Shown piece by piece: positions 1 through 7,901 of a stretch of 10,953 bases of DNA. Every line of letters begins with the position of its first letter. Within the stretch, counting starts at the first letter, position 1. The stretch is from the NCBI GenBank assembly GCA_003024985.2, contig PXIH01S0006777.1, one strand, 5' to 3'. This DNA is from Euperipatoides rowelli. Lineage: Eukaryota > Onychophora > Udeonychophora > Euonychophora > Peripatopsidae. Both the position numbers and the translations under genes were made by a program. The notes under the pieces were generated by a model, which saw only the letters and a program-made list of their open reading frames with translations, did no database searches and had not been told where the DNA came from.

Positions 1-460
1 TTGGCAAAATACTGTAAGTTTTGCAAAGTTATAGATCTACAGCAACACGATAATTGTGAGGAAAATTGGCGATTGTATTCATCGCTGTTTAAAAATAATA
101 ATGAAACTCAGCCTAGTTAGGAACATGAGTCGGAAATTTTTTCGCAAAAAAGAGCGATCTGTAAATAAAGAAAAATCCAAGGACCAAAACATGTGGCATC
201 AGCAAAATGAAAACTTTGTAGAAACAGGTGCAAATTCAGGTATTTTAAAAAGTAACATTCTTTTTTAATCTTGTGGCATATCGCCTGAGACTTAAGAACA
301 AGAAGAAAAGATATCTGATATGGACGCGGAGAACATTGTGGAGAGTGAGAGCGATGGTGACTTTTTGAATGTAAAAAGAAAATGCAAAAGAAAAAAGAAA
401 AGTCCTAAATGTGAAAATGTTAGCTTTCTGAAAAGGAAACATTGCAAGAATTTCCGCTAA
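1..460 (+). pseudogene. LINE copy A ORF1, C-terminal part with Cys/His knuckle and basic tail
   Basis: ORF1 proteins of this LINE group bind the element RNA and form the ribonucleoprotein used in retrotransposition. The window opens inside the gene. Frame 1 gives KYCKFCK then QQHDNCEENW, a C-x2-C...H-x2-C cluster that looks like the last part of a zinc knuckle, followed by a polar tail. A TAG at 118 and a shift to frame 2 near 161 break it; another stop is at 266. Frame 2 resumes by 320 with an acidic stretch (ESESDGDF) and then a strongly basic one (KRKCKRKKK), ending at TAA 458-460. Copy F has the same order (knuckle, polar tail, acidic then basic end), which is why I read this as the ORF1 end rather than chance. 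Confidence 0.65.
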
Positions 461-701
461 AGGTAAATAAGCATAATGTTACTGCATAGCTGTTGTGTAG
501 CCTATAGTTTAGGCAGCGCTTCGTGTGTTTTTCTAAGTTGGTTATTATTTCTTTCATTATTTGTGTTTTATTTTTGTTTCTCCAAGATGAGATATTGTGA
601 AAGAACATTTTTGTTTTATGACATTAGGAAAAAGTGTTATTGTTTTAATTTTGGTTCCGGGAGGGGTAAAAACAAAGGCAAAATTGTTAAGATTTGGACA
701 A
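461..701 (+). other. Inter-ORF spacer of LINE copy A
   Basis: About 240 bases separate the ORF1 stop from the first convincing ORF2 residues. The stretch is T-rich, with short open frames that resemble nothing I know. An ATG at 597 is in frame with the endonuclease start and gives an alternative, longer ORF2. The corresponding spacer in minus-strand copy E/F has a similar total length but contains a minisatellite that is absent here. Confidence 0.55.
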
Positions 702-1416
702 ATGAACAGTTCCAAATATTATAATTTTAAGCTCAAGGCTTTAAACGCTAGAGGTTTAAATAAGCAGAAAAAAGTTAATGTTAAAATTGGTAAAAGATAA
801 TCCAAATTTCATTTGTTTGCAGGAAACTCGAATTAGAAGAATAGATGATTATGATTATTGGAAAGTGGTCAGGGATGTTTATGAGGTATACGAGATGTGA
901 ATAGAGACGTTTCGAAGAGGACTGGCGATTATGGTGCACAGGTCATGGATGGAAAGGTTGGTCAATGTAAAGAAAGCAAGTGAAAATTTTATGGCGGTAA
1001 AATTTGTTATAGATAATAAGACTTTTATTTTGATTAATTTGCATTCACCGTATTGTCACAACCTCGTAAATAGTTTTATTGTAATATTAACAATTTCATT
1101 AATGAAAATTATGCTAATTATTGGATCTTAGTAGGGGACTTTAATATAAACAATGTTCAGAAACAAAGCAGATTTCAGAGGTTTTTAAATGATAATATTT
1201 TCATTGATATTGCTGTTAAGCTTGGAATGAAAAATGTAATGACAAGACACGATAAATGGGTCATGTAATCGTTTGGATAGACTTATATGTTCGCAGGATC
1301 TTGAAGCAGTTTTTAAATTAAAATTTCAGTATGTTCCACAGACGGATCACTTGATGATTATATGTACTATTTCTAATTTTAAACCTCAGGGAACCAAAAT
1401 AAATAAAGGGGTTTGA
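702..1416 (+). pseudogene. LINE copy A ORF2, APE-type endonuclease domain
   Basis: This domain nicks target DNA to prime reverse transcription. From ATG 702 the frame-0 protein begins MNSSKYYNFK and reaches LNARGLNKQKK, the usual first strand of LINE endonucleases with its conserved N and GL. After a shift near 780, frame 1 gives NPNFICLQETR (Q-E-T holds the metal-binding Glu), then RRGLAIMV and ILINLHSPY. A TGA at 898 interrupts. Frame 0 from 1122 gives WILVGDFNIN, the conserved GDFN motif, and frame 1 from 1258 gives NRLDRLICS and the final TDHL (usual form SDH). All major motifs are therefore present but spread over three frame segments, so no functional enzyme can be made. ATG 702 is preferred because it lies just before the domain; ATG 597 in the same frame is possible. 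Confidence 0.85.
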
Positions 1417-3165
1417 TACCCAACTTGTTAGAAAAAAACAGGAATAATATTCAGTTAGAGGTGAAAAGAGTTATTGATAAGCGGAGGGATAAACTCAATC
1501 CAATAGTTTTGTGGCAGATGATAAAGCATTATATTTACAAGATTTCTGTTCAGAGGCAAATTGAATCTAAAAGAAAAATAGAGATTGAAATGTCCTCATT
1601 GAATGGTGAGATTAATCATCTTATAGAACAGGAGCAAGTAGGATCTGAGTTATTCATTGAGAAACCAAAGAGGATTGAATATTTAGAGGCAGCGAAACTT
1701 TAATGGTTACAACAAAAGTGTAATATGAATAAATATAAAACAGCCAATACCCCCAAAACATTCTGCTTAAATGGCTGAAAAAGAAAATGAAGGCTTATAA
1801 TATTCTTGCCCTGAGAGTTGAAAATCAAATAATTACAGGAGTTGAGGAAATTCCAAAAATCATACAACAATGTCACGTAAATCTAGTAAAAAAAGAGCTG
1901 GATAGGCCAAATGATTTGCAAGCTTTTGAGCAGTTTTGGCCTAGAGGTGATAGGAAGTTTTATAGGTCCAAAAATAAAATGGATATCTCCAATAATCATT
2001 TGGAGGTGGTATTGAAAAGCAAATTTTGATGCATGAGGTGCAGGATGTGCTTCGGGCTACAAGGCGACACGCTACTCCGGGGCAAGATGGTCTATCCTCT
2101 ATTTTTTACAGGGAAATGTTGGAAATCCTGGGAACTAGCTTACTTGCATTTTTTAACTCTTCGATATACTTAGATGATCGTGAGCCCACACTTTCAAATA
2201 TTAATCAGATATATATTAAAGCTATTCCTAAAACAACCACTGATTTGAATGCAGCAACGGACATTGATAAAATAAGGCCAATAGCGTTGATTAATGACGA
2301 TCTTAAGGTTTTACAAAATATATTATTAAATAGATTAAATTCTTGTGCAAGGGGGGTATTTTCACAAAATATTTTTGGTATCAAGGGGAAAACAATACAA
2401 GAAGCAATCACTCTTTATCACATAGTGTTTAATTAATACGATGTTAAAGCAAGGTACAGCATTTTGTTATTTAGAGCTGATATGAGAAAGGCATATGATT
2501 ATACTAATTTGAACTATTTAAATTTTGTTTTGGTGAAATATTTTGGAGACAATATAACCATGTGGCTGATAATGAAGTTAATAAGACACAAAACAATTTG
2601 CTTTATTAAGAATAAAATGCAAGCAGACTTTCAAATATTTAATCAGTCATTGATGCAGGGATCACTGTTGTAGTCTTTTTTATATTCTTTGTATACAATG
2701 GATTTAATAGGTAGCCTAAGATTGCAGCAAGGATAAAGAGAATATGGCTGTATGCAATATCTAAAAACATTAAATCTATCAGTTTTATAGATGATATTTC
2801 GTTCTTTCTTAGAAGCAGAAAGGAATTAAATTTGGTATATTCTGTTTTTGAAGAATTTCATGCAATGACAGGGTCTACCATCAGCATGGAAAAATCTTAT
2901 GTATATGATGTAAAGGGTAGAAAGGTGGTGAAATATAAAAATTGTGCTTTAAAACATGATAAGATATTGGGAATGAGTTTTACCATTGACAATTCTCAGT
3001 CAATTCAAAACAAGATATTAAAGGAAATAAGAGTGCAGACAAGAAAGATGTTGGGAAGTATTACAACAGCTACAAAAGATTGGCTAGCGAGAGTGGATCT
3101 TATTAATAGATTAATAATTTCAAAGTATGTATATTATTTGCCATTTACATTATTGAAAAAAAATT
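1417..3165 (+). pseudogene. LINE copy A ORF2, linker and reverse transcriptase domain
   Basis: After a charged helical linker (about 1417-2010, two frames), the reverse transcriptase begins. Frame 1 from 2026 shows ATPGQDGLSS (usual KAPGPDGL), FYREM, then IRPIALINDDLKVLQN and NRLN. After TAA near 2434, motif A appears at 2473-2499 as RADMRKAYD with the catalytic Asp at 2479. Motif B is weak (MQGSLL, then TAG 2671). Motif C is at 2784-2795 as F-I-D-D in frame 0, matching the F/Y-x-D-D pattern. The thumb-like region continues open from 2832 to 3168 (EEFHAMTGSTISMEKS, then VDLINRLIISKYVYYLPF). Frameshifts lie near 1705, 2010, 2735 and 3166. The family role is copying element RNA at the nicked target. 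Confidence 0.88.
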
Positions 3166-3990
3166 ATTAGTTCTGTTCAAAGGGACTGGTCAAATGCTCT
3201 AATTGGTAGATATAAAATTATGTCAGTTAAGAAAATTCAGTTTCCAATATTGAAAGAAGGGTTGGGATTATTAAACCTCCAAATAATGAACAAGGTTTCT
3301 ATATTGAGCAAATTAGTGGAACACAATTCACTTTTGTAGATTTGTTTTAATTATCCTGAATTGATTAAAGACTCGTTGATTAAGATGTGGTAGAGCACAA
3401 TGTTAGAGATTGTGCAGAGCAATGAGATTGAAGGTAAACTGAACTATAAATTGGTTAATAAACAATTTGTATCTAGAGATGATGAATTTAAAAACTATAG
3501 AAACAAATTTATAAACTGAAGTTAATAAAAAAACTTAAGCTCTCTGATAATGAATCCAATTTTGGATATAAATATGTTCTGAAGATTTTGCCAACCCAGG
3601 ATAGAATGCAAAAATGTAATTTTAGAATTTCTGACATTATGTTCTTTTTGTAAGTCATTTGATGAGGACGCAATGCACTTGTTTTTTGGTTGTAGTAGTA
3701 TAATAAAGACGATGGGTAAATATTGGGCAAAAATTTCTAATATCTGTAAATTAGAGCCCTTTTTGAAAAGAGGTAATATTTTTTTGATACCCAATAATAT
3801 TAGGGAATATGTTATTTTATTGTTGTTTTCTATATGGAAGCAGAGATGTTGACTGGTATTTCAAAATATGATAGAAGTAACATTAGAAAAAGCTATTGAT
3901 GAGATACTAACTAAATATTACAATAAAGATTTGTTTAGCTTGTCATCATTAGAAATTAGGAAAGTATGGAATAAAGAATTAAAAATATAG
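3166..3990 (+). pseudogene. LINE copy A ORF2, C-terminal region with zf-RVT-like zinc finger
   Basis: Frame 1 from 3166 reads SVQRDWSNALIGRYKIMSV and LKEGLGLLNLQ, with stops TAG 3337 and TAG 3391. A frame-0 segment (3513 to about 3651) carries NFGYKYVLKILPTQ. Frame 1 from 3640 then gives the zinc finger C-x2-C ... H-x4-C (CSFCKS, MHLFFGC), a spacer, LLLFSIWKQRC, TGA 3850, and a final helical region ending at TAG 3988-3990. The same order is in copies B, C and G, so the domain limits are supported by comparison within the window. Plant and animal L1-like ORF2 proteins often end in such a zf-RVT domain; a role in RNA or DNA contact is the usual assumption. Confidence 0.85.
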
Positions 3991-4262
3991 GTGGATTTTA
4001 TGTTTCCTAAACAAAGTTTTGAGCAGGAAAATATATTGAAAACGTTTTTTTTTTTTTCATTCTTCTCTTTCTGAAAGAAGAGGGAAGGAAGTGGAAGTTA
4101 GGACTGATTAAACAACAAATTTGATTTAATGATTTCTTTAAACTAAATTTGCATAGTTATTTATTTGGCTGTTTCAAAAGAGAAAAAGGAAATTTTGGTT
4201 TTTTTGTAAATCTTTTCACTAAAGTGAAAGGATGTAATATTGCTTTTGTTGTAGGAAACGAA
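3991..4262. other. LINE A 3' flank and junction with minus-strand copy D; T13 tract
   Basis: This AT-rich stretch starts as the 3' untranslated end of copy A. A run of 13 T lies at 4045-4057, which on the minus strand is an A-tract and could be the tail of copy D. From about 4058 to 4262 I find no clear protein similarity on either strand. A small hairpin (CTTTTCAC ... GTGAAAG) lies near 4213-4231. The exact A/D boundary cannot be set from the sequence alone. Confidence 0.35.
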
Positions 4263-4434
4263 CTAGTTTATTACTTCCTCATGTAAGTAGACAATTTGTA
4301 TAATTTTATGATTTTCAATAAAATAAAAATCCCTTAGGCTACCTTCTTTGAGTCCACTTACTGGGATCCAGTGTACTCTGGCTCTTTGCATATGATATTG
4401 GAGTTCCCATTTCAGAAAAACAACAAAAGCATTG
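4263..4434 (-). pseudogene. LINE copy D ORF1, downstream segment cut off by insertion of copy B
   Basis: Read on the minus strand from 4434, the codons continue in the same phase as the ORF1 segment that stops at 5457 on the far side of copy B (the codon GCT for Ala spans the junction). The segment stays open for 57 codons, with residues such as VHWIPVSGLKEG, and stops with TAG near 4263. In LINE ORF1 proteins this position, after the first RRM-like strand set, holds a second domain, but my alignment to copy F is weak past this point. The continuity of frame and the matching flanking duplication are the reasons for linking the two pieces. Confidence 0.7.
4425..4434. repeat. Left copy of target-site duplication flanking LINE B
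   Basis: AAAAGCATTG here is repeated exactly at 5453-5462 just after the A-rich tail of copy B. Some of the A bases on the right could belong to the tail, so the secure part is GCATTG and the maximum is 10 bp. Confidence 0.75.
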
Positions 4435-4435
4435 T

Positions 4436-5263
4436 CAATTTTCTGATACAATATTTGGAAGGTACAAGATTTTGAGTATTGTCAAGGCTCAGTTTCCACT
4501 GAACAAAGGTGGACTGGGATTGTTAAATTTAAAAGTACTGAATAATACCATAATTTGTAATATGATTTCTAAAATGTTTGTTAAGTCAGAAATTGTGAGA
4601 AAATTATTTGAATTATCTACTGTGATAAAAGATGGATTGTTTAAGGGGTGGGCAAGAGTTGCTGAGAATGTAATGGGGTTAATAAGGGAGGGGTGTTTAT
4701 TTAAGTATAAACCAAATTTCCATGAATATTTAAGAACGTCTGAGGTTTATAAGGGATATAGAAATAAATTGGTAAGTTTGAAAATATTTAAGTCACTAAA
4801 GTTAAGGGGGTCAATTGCAAACTTTGCTTATAAGTACAGTTTGGGGATATTACCAACGGTACAGATGTTGGTTAGAACTGGAATATTGAAGAATTCTCAG
4901 CAAATGTGCTTTTTTTGTGGGAGGGAAATTGAAACATGGCAACATTTGTTGTTGGAGTGTTCAGTAGTGCAATTAAAAGTCTCTAAGTATTGGGAATTAG
5001 TAAAAACAAGATATAAATTGAAAGTTTTTTTGAGGGGGGGCGGGGGGGGATTGATTATTGTTCTTAAAAGAGTTAAAAAGTATTGTATTATAATATTATT
5101 TTCCATATGGAAGCAGAGATGTAATCTATGCTTTATTACACAAGTGGTGTATAGCCTAGAGAAGTTGATAGAAAGAGAGTTATTTAAAAATTATGAAATT
5201 GATGTATGGAATTTGTCAGAAGTGAAGTTGGGAAAAATATGGGATGTAGCGATTTTGGGATAA
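4436..5263 (+). pseudogene. LINE copy B ORF2, C-terminal fragment in one open frame
   Basis: The frame is open from 4436 to TAA 5261-5263, about 275 codons, with no stop or shift, unlike copy A. Residues FGRYKILSIVKAQFP and NKGGLGLLNLK align with copy A's region from 3200. The zf-RVT-like finger is complete: C-F-F-C, then WQHLLLEC, giving C-x2-C ... H-x4-C. Next comes KYWELV, a run of Gly codons at 5034-5049 where copy A has a short unlike stretch, then LFSIWKQRCNLCF and a closing helix with KIWDVAIL. It has no start codon of its own and lacks endonuclease and RT, so it is a dead fragment despite the open frame. The Gly run comes from a G7-C-G8 tract and looks like later expansion. Confidence 0.85.
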
Positions 5264-5452
5264 TGAATGATTAAGAGTAAAATTTGAAAAGAAGGGGGGG
5301 GGGCAAAAGGTAATTGAAAACAAATGTATAGAGTAATAGTAACAAAAATGTAACAATGTACTATGGTTTGGAAAAATAATTAAATAATGTGAATTGTAAA
5401 CTAGTATAGTAATATGGAAAAAATGTATTGACTTTATTTTTTAAATAAAAAA
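5264..5452 (+). other. LINE copy B 3' untranslated region
   Basis: From the ORF2 stop to the tail, the sequence is A-rich on the + strand, with a run of ten G at 5294-5303. It ends in TTAAATA followed by an A-run. Copy C ends similarly (TTAAATAAATT then A's on the minus strand), which supports this as the family's 3' terminus. Confidence 0.65.
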
Positions 5453-5462
5453 AAAAGCATTG
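5453..5462. repeat. Right copy of target-site duplication flanking LINE B
   Basis: Same AAAAGCATTG as at 4425-4434. The GCATTG part belongs to the interrupted ORF1 of copy D (minus strand CAATGC), since reading across gives KVGNA on both sides. Confidence 0.75.
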
Positions 5463-5855
5463 CCCACTTTGGACATCGTTTTAAATACTATTTCAGCATG
5501 TTCTTTTGTAGCAAATTCATTATCTAGATATCTATTATTTTCAGGCTGGTAAACCTCAGTAATTTAATTTAGGTCCATTAAATTATGCAGCTCGTCAAAA
5601 ATATCTGTCTGAGTAATGGTTAAGTCACCACCAGGATCTTAATGTTGTTTACAGTACTCTTTTGTCAGACATTACATTTTTCATCTTTTTTGCCCAATAT
5701 CTTATTGAATTGGAAAGCTCCTCCAATCACCGTTTCAATGCTTCATTTCCAAAATCATTTTCTACCTCCTGATTTAGAAGTTTCTTAACAAATTGCTCAA
5801 AAGTAAATCCATTTTTATCTAGAAAACTCTGCTACAAGACTGCATCAGCCGCCAT
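5457..5855 (-). pseudogene. LINE copy D ORF1, N-terminal segment
   Basis: The minus-strand ATG at 5855-5853 opens MAADAVL, a TAG, then LDKNGFTFEQFVKKLLNQEV, followed by a TGA and a helix-rich stretch (LEELSNSIRYWAKKMKNVM). A frameshift near 5640 leads to GDLTITQTDIFDELHNLMDLN and, after a TAA, YQPENNRYLDNEFATKEHAE. This last part matches copy F's ORF1 segment IYFPRNTNYLGLDFERVEDL in spacing and pattern and resembles the RRM-like fold of L1/Tx1 ORF1. The start is chosen because the helix-rich region begins directly after it and no similar open frame lies upstream. The frame runs into copy B's right-hand duplication and resumes at 4434. Confidence 0.7.
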
Positions 5856-5859
5856 CTTG
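5848..5859 (-). promoter_or_regulatory. YY1-like motif at the ORF1 start of LINE copy D
   Basis: On the minus strand the bases are CAAGATGGCGGC, which contains the full YY1 core AAGATGGCGGC. The ATG within it is the proposed ORF1 start. A YY1 site near the 5' end of human L1 is established; here the match could also be a good start-codon context by chance. Binding is not shown. Confidence 0.35.
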
Positions 5860-6150
5860 CCCGAGACTATTTTTGATGAAAATTATTAATTGCTATCTAT
5901 CTATTAATTTACCAAAAATATTCTGTTACTTCTGGGACAATATTTATAATATAGTCCAGTCCTTGTGGCACGATCTGTTTCATGCAGGCTGTTAAAACGA
6001 GGACAAAGACATAAGCCGAAATGTTCCTGGTTTGCGTCTCAGTCGAGGCAGTTATGGAAAGGTTTTTTTATCCGGGGCTACAAACACCTCGCCAGGGTTT
6101 TACTCAGTACACTGCCTCACCGTAAGAAGCATAGTTGTTATAGAGATATC
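5856..6150 (-). other. Possible leader/promoter region of LINE copy D, with CpG-rich patch
   Basis: The bases just upstream of D's ORF1 start are AT-rich to about 5940. From about 5940 to 6125 composition changes: I count eight CpG between 5970 and 6122, while adjacent stretches have nearly none. An 8-bp inverted repeat GAGGCAGT / ACTGCCTC lies at 6045-6052 and 6111-6118. A 62-codon + strand frame at 5965-6153 has no recognisable similarity. A LINE 5' untranslated region with internal promoter would fit the place and composition; a separate short repeat inserted upstream is the alternative. Confidence 0.35.
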
Positions 6151-6535
6151 TAACAATAGAGACCAGATGGATACACTAACGTATATCAACTCAGTATCTC
6201 CTTAAAACTTATCAACTCACGTTTATTTAGTTTGAACATGGAAATTGATGACAGAACTCTAGATGTTAAACTATAACACTATGAATTTGGAAAAGATATT
6301 TTATTCAAAAAATGAAATGTGGATCAAAAGAATAAACTTGGCTCCAACAATGAATGTTTATTTAGGCTCCCAACATTGTTGACGCATTTAATGAGTTTTA
6401 TTTAGATACATAAAACAACATTTACAATTAAAATTATATATCAAGCTCAACAATGGAATAAAGCGATTTTAACTACAACAAAGGAATTTGGATGAATTTG
6501 ACTTTTGCTCATGAAACAATTATCATCCTATGTTC
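6151..6535. other. Non-coding AT-rich stretch, no gene found
   Basis: No coding similarity was found on either strand. TATCAACTCA occurs twice, at 6184-6193 and 6210-6219. Three loose repeats of the form GGCTC(C)CAACAATG occur near 6340, 6366 and 6445. Nothing else stands out. Confidence 0.4.
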
Positions 6536-6605
6536 TGACTTGGTGGTTCAGTCGGTAGCAAAGTTGGCTACTATCAAGTCGAGGTAAACACTGAGGCAAA
6601 ATATT
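6536..6605 (+). other. tRNA-like sequence, possible remnant of a tRNA-derived SINE
   Basis: TGGTTCAGTCGG at 6544-6555 fits the RNA polymerase III A box (TRGYNNARNNGG). About 40 bases on, CGAGGTAAACACTGAGG resembles a damaged B box (GGTTCGANTCC). There is no full cloverleaf, anticodon arm or acceptor pairing, so it is not a functional tRNA gene. It lies just past the last recognisable endonuclease residues of copy E. Confidence 0.25.
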
Positions 6606-6639
6606 TTATTTCAAAGCTTAGCCATTTTGTTTCTCATCC

Positions 6640-7094
6640 ATGGCTGAAATGTAATGTTCTGAAAAATAAGTCTTACAATATACTATAAGTAATTTAGCTG
6701 AAATTTCATTCAAATTGGCAATATAATTATTAATATTAATCAATAAGTAAAACTGGAAGTGGCACTTTAATTGTGTTAACATTGAAATTGCCCATTATTA
6801 TAGCCTTGCCTTTGTTATCATTGAAGAGATTTTCTTTATTAAGTATAAGAGTGTGCATATTCATTACAGTAATCACTTCATCAAATAATTAAAAGCATTA
6901 TTCTTTCTTCTAGATGTTGATACTCAGAAATATAGAGCAAACTTGTTTATTTATGAGAATAGCTAATCCAATTTTCTTTGTAAGCTGATGATTCTCATAA
7001 ATCTTACAGCCATAAAAATACTTGCTTAGTAAATCGTGGGTGTCCTTCTTGAAAGTTTTGGTTTCCTGAAAGAGAAGAAATGACACTTTAGTAA
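6640..7094 (-). pseudogene. LINE copy E ORF2, endonuclease fragment
   Basis: Reading the minus strand from 7094: LLK, then SFLLFQETKTFKKD with Q-E-T at 7068-7060, the metal-binding Glu of APE endonucleases. It continues YGCKIYE and KKIGLAILINK, which parallels copy A's RRGLAIMV. A TAG ends that frame near 6915. A later open segment has GKAIIMGNFNVN at about 6810-6778, the GDFN motif with Asp replaced by Asn. After a further shift, FQFYLLININNYIANLNEI resembles the FQRFLNDNIFIDIA region of copy A. The fragment fades out near 6640 before the SDH motif. The Asp-to-Asn change and stops mean it cannot be active. Confidence 0.75.
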
Positions 7095-7098
7095 CCTA

Positions 7099-7833
7099 TT
7101 TTTTTTTAATTTATTTAAAATCATAGATTTATTTACATACAAATAATTCCTTCCACGAAGGACAATTGACTAACAACAATATCTATATTTGTAAATTCTG
7201 TGAACACTTCTCACAAAACATTAACCAAAAAAAACCAATCGTCATTTTTTCATGTTATATATCTATGATCCCAGGCCTCAATGTATTTCACACAAAATAC
7301 CCTCGAACTAACTAATTAAACACAAAATATAAAAATTCTAATTCTACGATTTCATAAATTATCTTCCATTAACAATATTACTTATTCTGTTACTCTATAA
7401 GAGGAAAAAGCCAAAAATTGACCTAACAATATAATTTTTTCAAAATTTGTTCATCCCATAATTTTTTTCTCTTCATTTCACACAAAACAAAAGTATCCCA
7501 AGTATAATACACCATGATTCTTTTCAGTATCATCTCATTCAAATTATAATTAATCCTATTCACAAATAGCAATTTGCACCTGAGAAACCAGACAGTGTAC
7601 AAAATTTTAGCCACCATTTTTCTCATAATATTTGGCAAATCATTAATTCTGACTGACCTGTCCAACATTACTTGATTTTCATTTGTAATCAATATCCAAA
7701 ATCTTTGTGTTACATTTTTTTTAGTGACTATGTTATTTAGTTTTATCTGAACTTTAAACCTCTTAAATTCACAGATTTAATAAACTAAGCTATTTAATTT
7801 CCCTATCTTTATCTTTAAAATACAAACTAGGCT
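7099..7833 (-). mobile_element. LINE copy C, 5'-truncated, inserted in the endonuclease of copy E/F
   Basis: On the minus strand it begins in the ORF2 zinc-finger region, carries the ORF2 end, about 320 bases of untranslated sequence and an A-rich end (T-run at 7099-7107 on the + strand). Its flanks are pieces of one endonuclease domain. CCTAATT at 7834-7840 and CCTATTT at 7095-7101 may be a short target duplication with one mismatch or overlap with the tail; only CCTA is secure. It lies in the same orientation as its host, unlike B in D. Confidence 0.7.
7423..7833 (-). pseudogene. LINE copy C ORF2, C-terminal fragment
   Basis: From 7773 to the stop at 7425-7423 one minus-strand frame is open for about 116 codons. 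It reads CEFKRFKVQIKLN, TQRFWILITN and then AKILYTVWFLRCKLLFVN, which matches copy B's KYWELVK and IILFSIWKQRCNLCF position by position, and ends with KLWDEQIL against KIWDVAIL. The upstream part, 7833-7774, is frame-broken and shows only a damaged zinc finger (LYFKDKDREIK; expected Cys residues missing). It is an ORF2 tail without start or enzyme domains. The divergence from B shows these are not recent duplicates of each other. Confidence 0.8.
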
Positions 7834-7840
7834 CCTAATT

Positions 7841-7890
7841 GTTTACACTTTTTTTGTTCACAGTCCTGAAAGGTGTTTATTCTTGTTTTT
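7841..7890 (-). pseudogene. LINE copy E/F ORF2, first residues of endonuclease
   Basis: The minus-strand bases AAACACCTTTCAGGACTGTG then AACAAAAAAAGTG line up with copy A's start of the endonuclease (LNARGLNKQKKV), with a stop in one frame. Continuing past the copy C insertion at 7094 gives LLK against copy A's LVK. The match is short and by eye, but its place, about 280 bases after the ORF1 stop, agrees with copy A. Confidence 0.45.
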
Positions 7891-7901
7891 TTAATACGTA
7901 G

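Larger units (their letters stand above)
1..4044 (+). mobile_element. LINE copy A (L1/Tx1-like non-LTR retrotransposon), nearly full length but decayed, 5' end outside window
   Basis: The order ORF1 knuckle, spacer, APE endonuclease, reverse transcriptase, zinc-finger tail is that of an APE-type LINE with two ORFs. Family signatures visible in translation are LNARGLN and LQET of the endonuclease, IRPIALIN and FIDD of the reverse transcriptase, and FSIWKQRC near the ORF2 end. At least ten frameshifts and several in-frame stops interrupt it, so it is inactive. The RT wording (RPIALIN, NRLN) fits the L1/Tx1 group better than Jockey, CR1 or RTE, but clade placement is by eye. The 3' end is unclear: no A-rich tail follows the ORF2 stop at 3990, and a run of 13 T at 4045-4057 suggests that sequence of opposite polarity starts there. 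Confidence 0.85.
4435..5456 (+). mobile_element. LINE copy B, 5'-truncated insertion
   Basis: The element starts abruptly inside ORF2 (first codons from 4436), carries the ORF2 end, a 3' untranslated region of about 180 bases and an A-rich tail containing AATAAA at 5444-5449. A 10-bp duplication flanks it. This is the classic product of target-primed reverse transcription with early stop. It lies on the + strand inside the ORF1 of minus-strand copy D, so it is younger than D. Two G-rich tracts (5034-5049 and 5294-5303) are unusual for the AT-rich surroundings. Confidence 0.85.

Noticed and set aside
476-724. 82-codon + strand frame in the spacer of copy A
   Set aside because: Its residues follow from T-rich sequence and no family pattern is visible; it overlaps the ORF2 start in another frame.
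3509-3794. Two overlapping minus-strand open frames
   Set aside because: They lie opposite the ORF2 tail of copy A and have low-complexity, AT-driven residues; they are antisense shadows.
4263-4451. Minus-strand frame starting at 4451 as an independent small gene
   Set aside because: Its first codons lie in copy B; the real reading enters at 4434 from copy D's ORF1.
5965-6040. A-box/B-box pair (TGGCACGATCTG and GGTTTGCGTCT) as a tRNA gene or SINE head
   Set aside because: The A box has three mismatches, the spacing is long at about 63 bases, and the T-arm bases do not pair.
5965-6153. 62-codon + strand frame in the CpG-rich patch
   Set aside because: No recognisable domain; open length is explained by the local GC content.
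7083-7851. ACACTTT at 7083-7089 and 7845-7851 as target duplication of copy C
   Set aside because: It leaves about eight unexplained bases between the A-rich tail and the duplication; CCTA(A/T)TT fits the element borders and the endonuclease alignment better.
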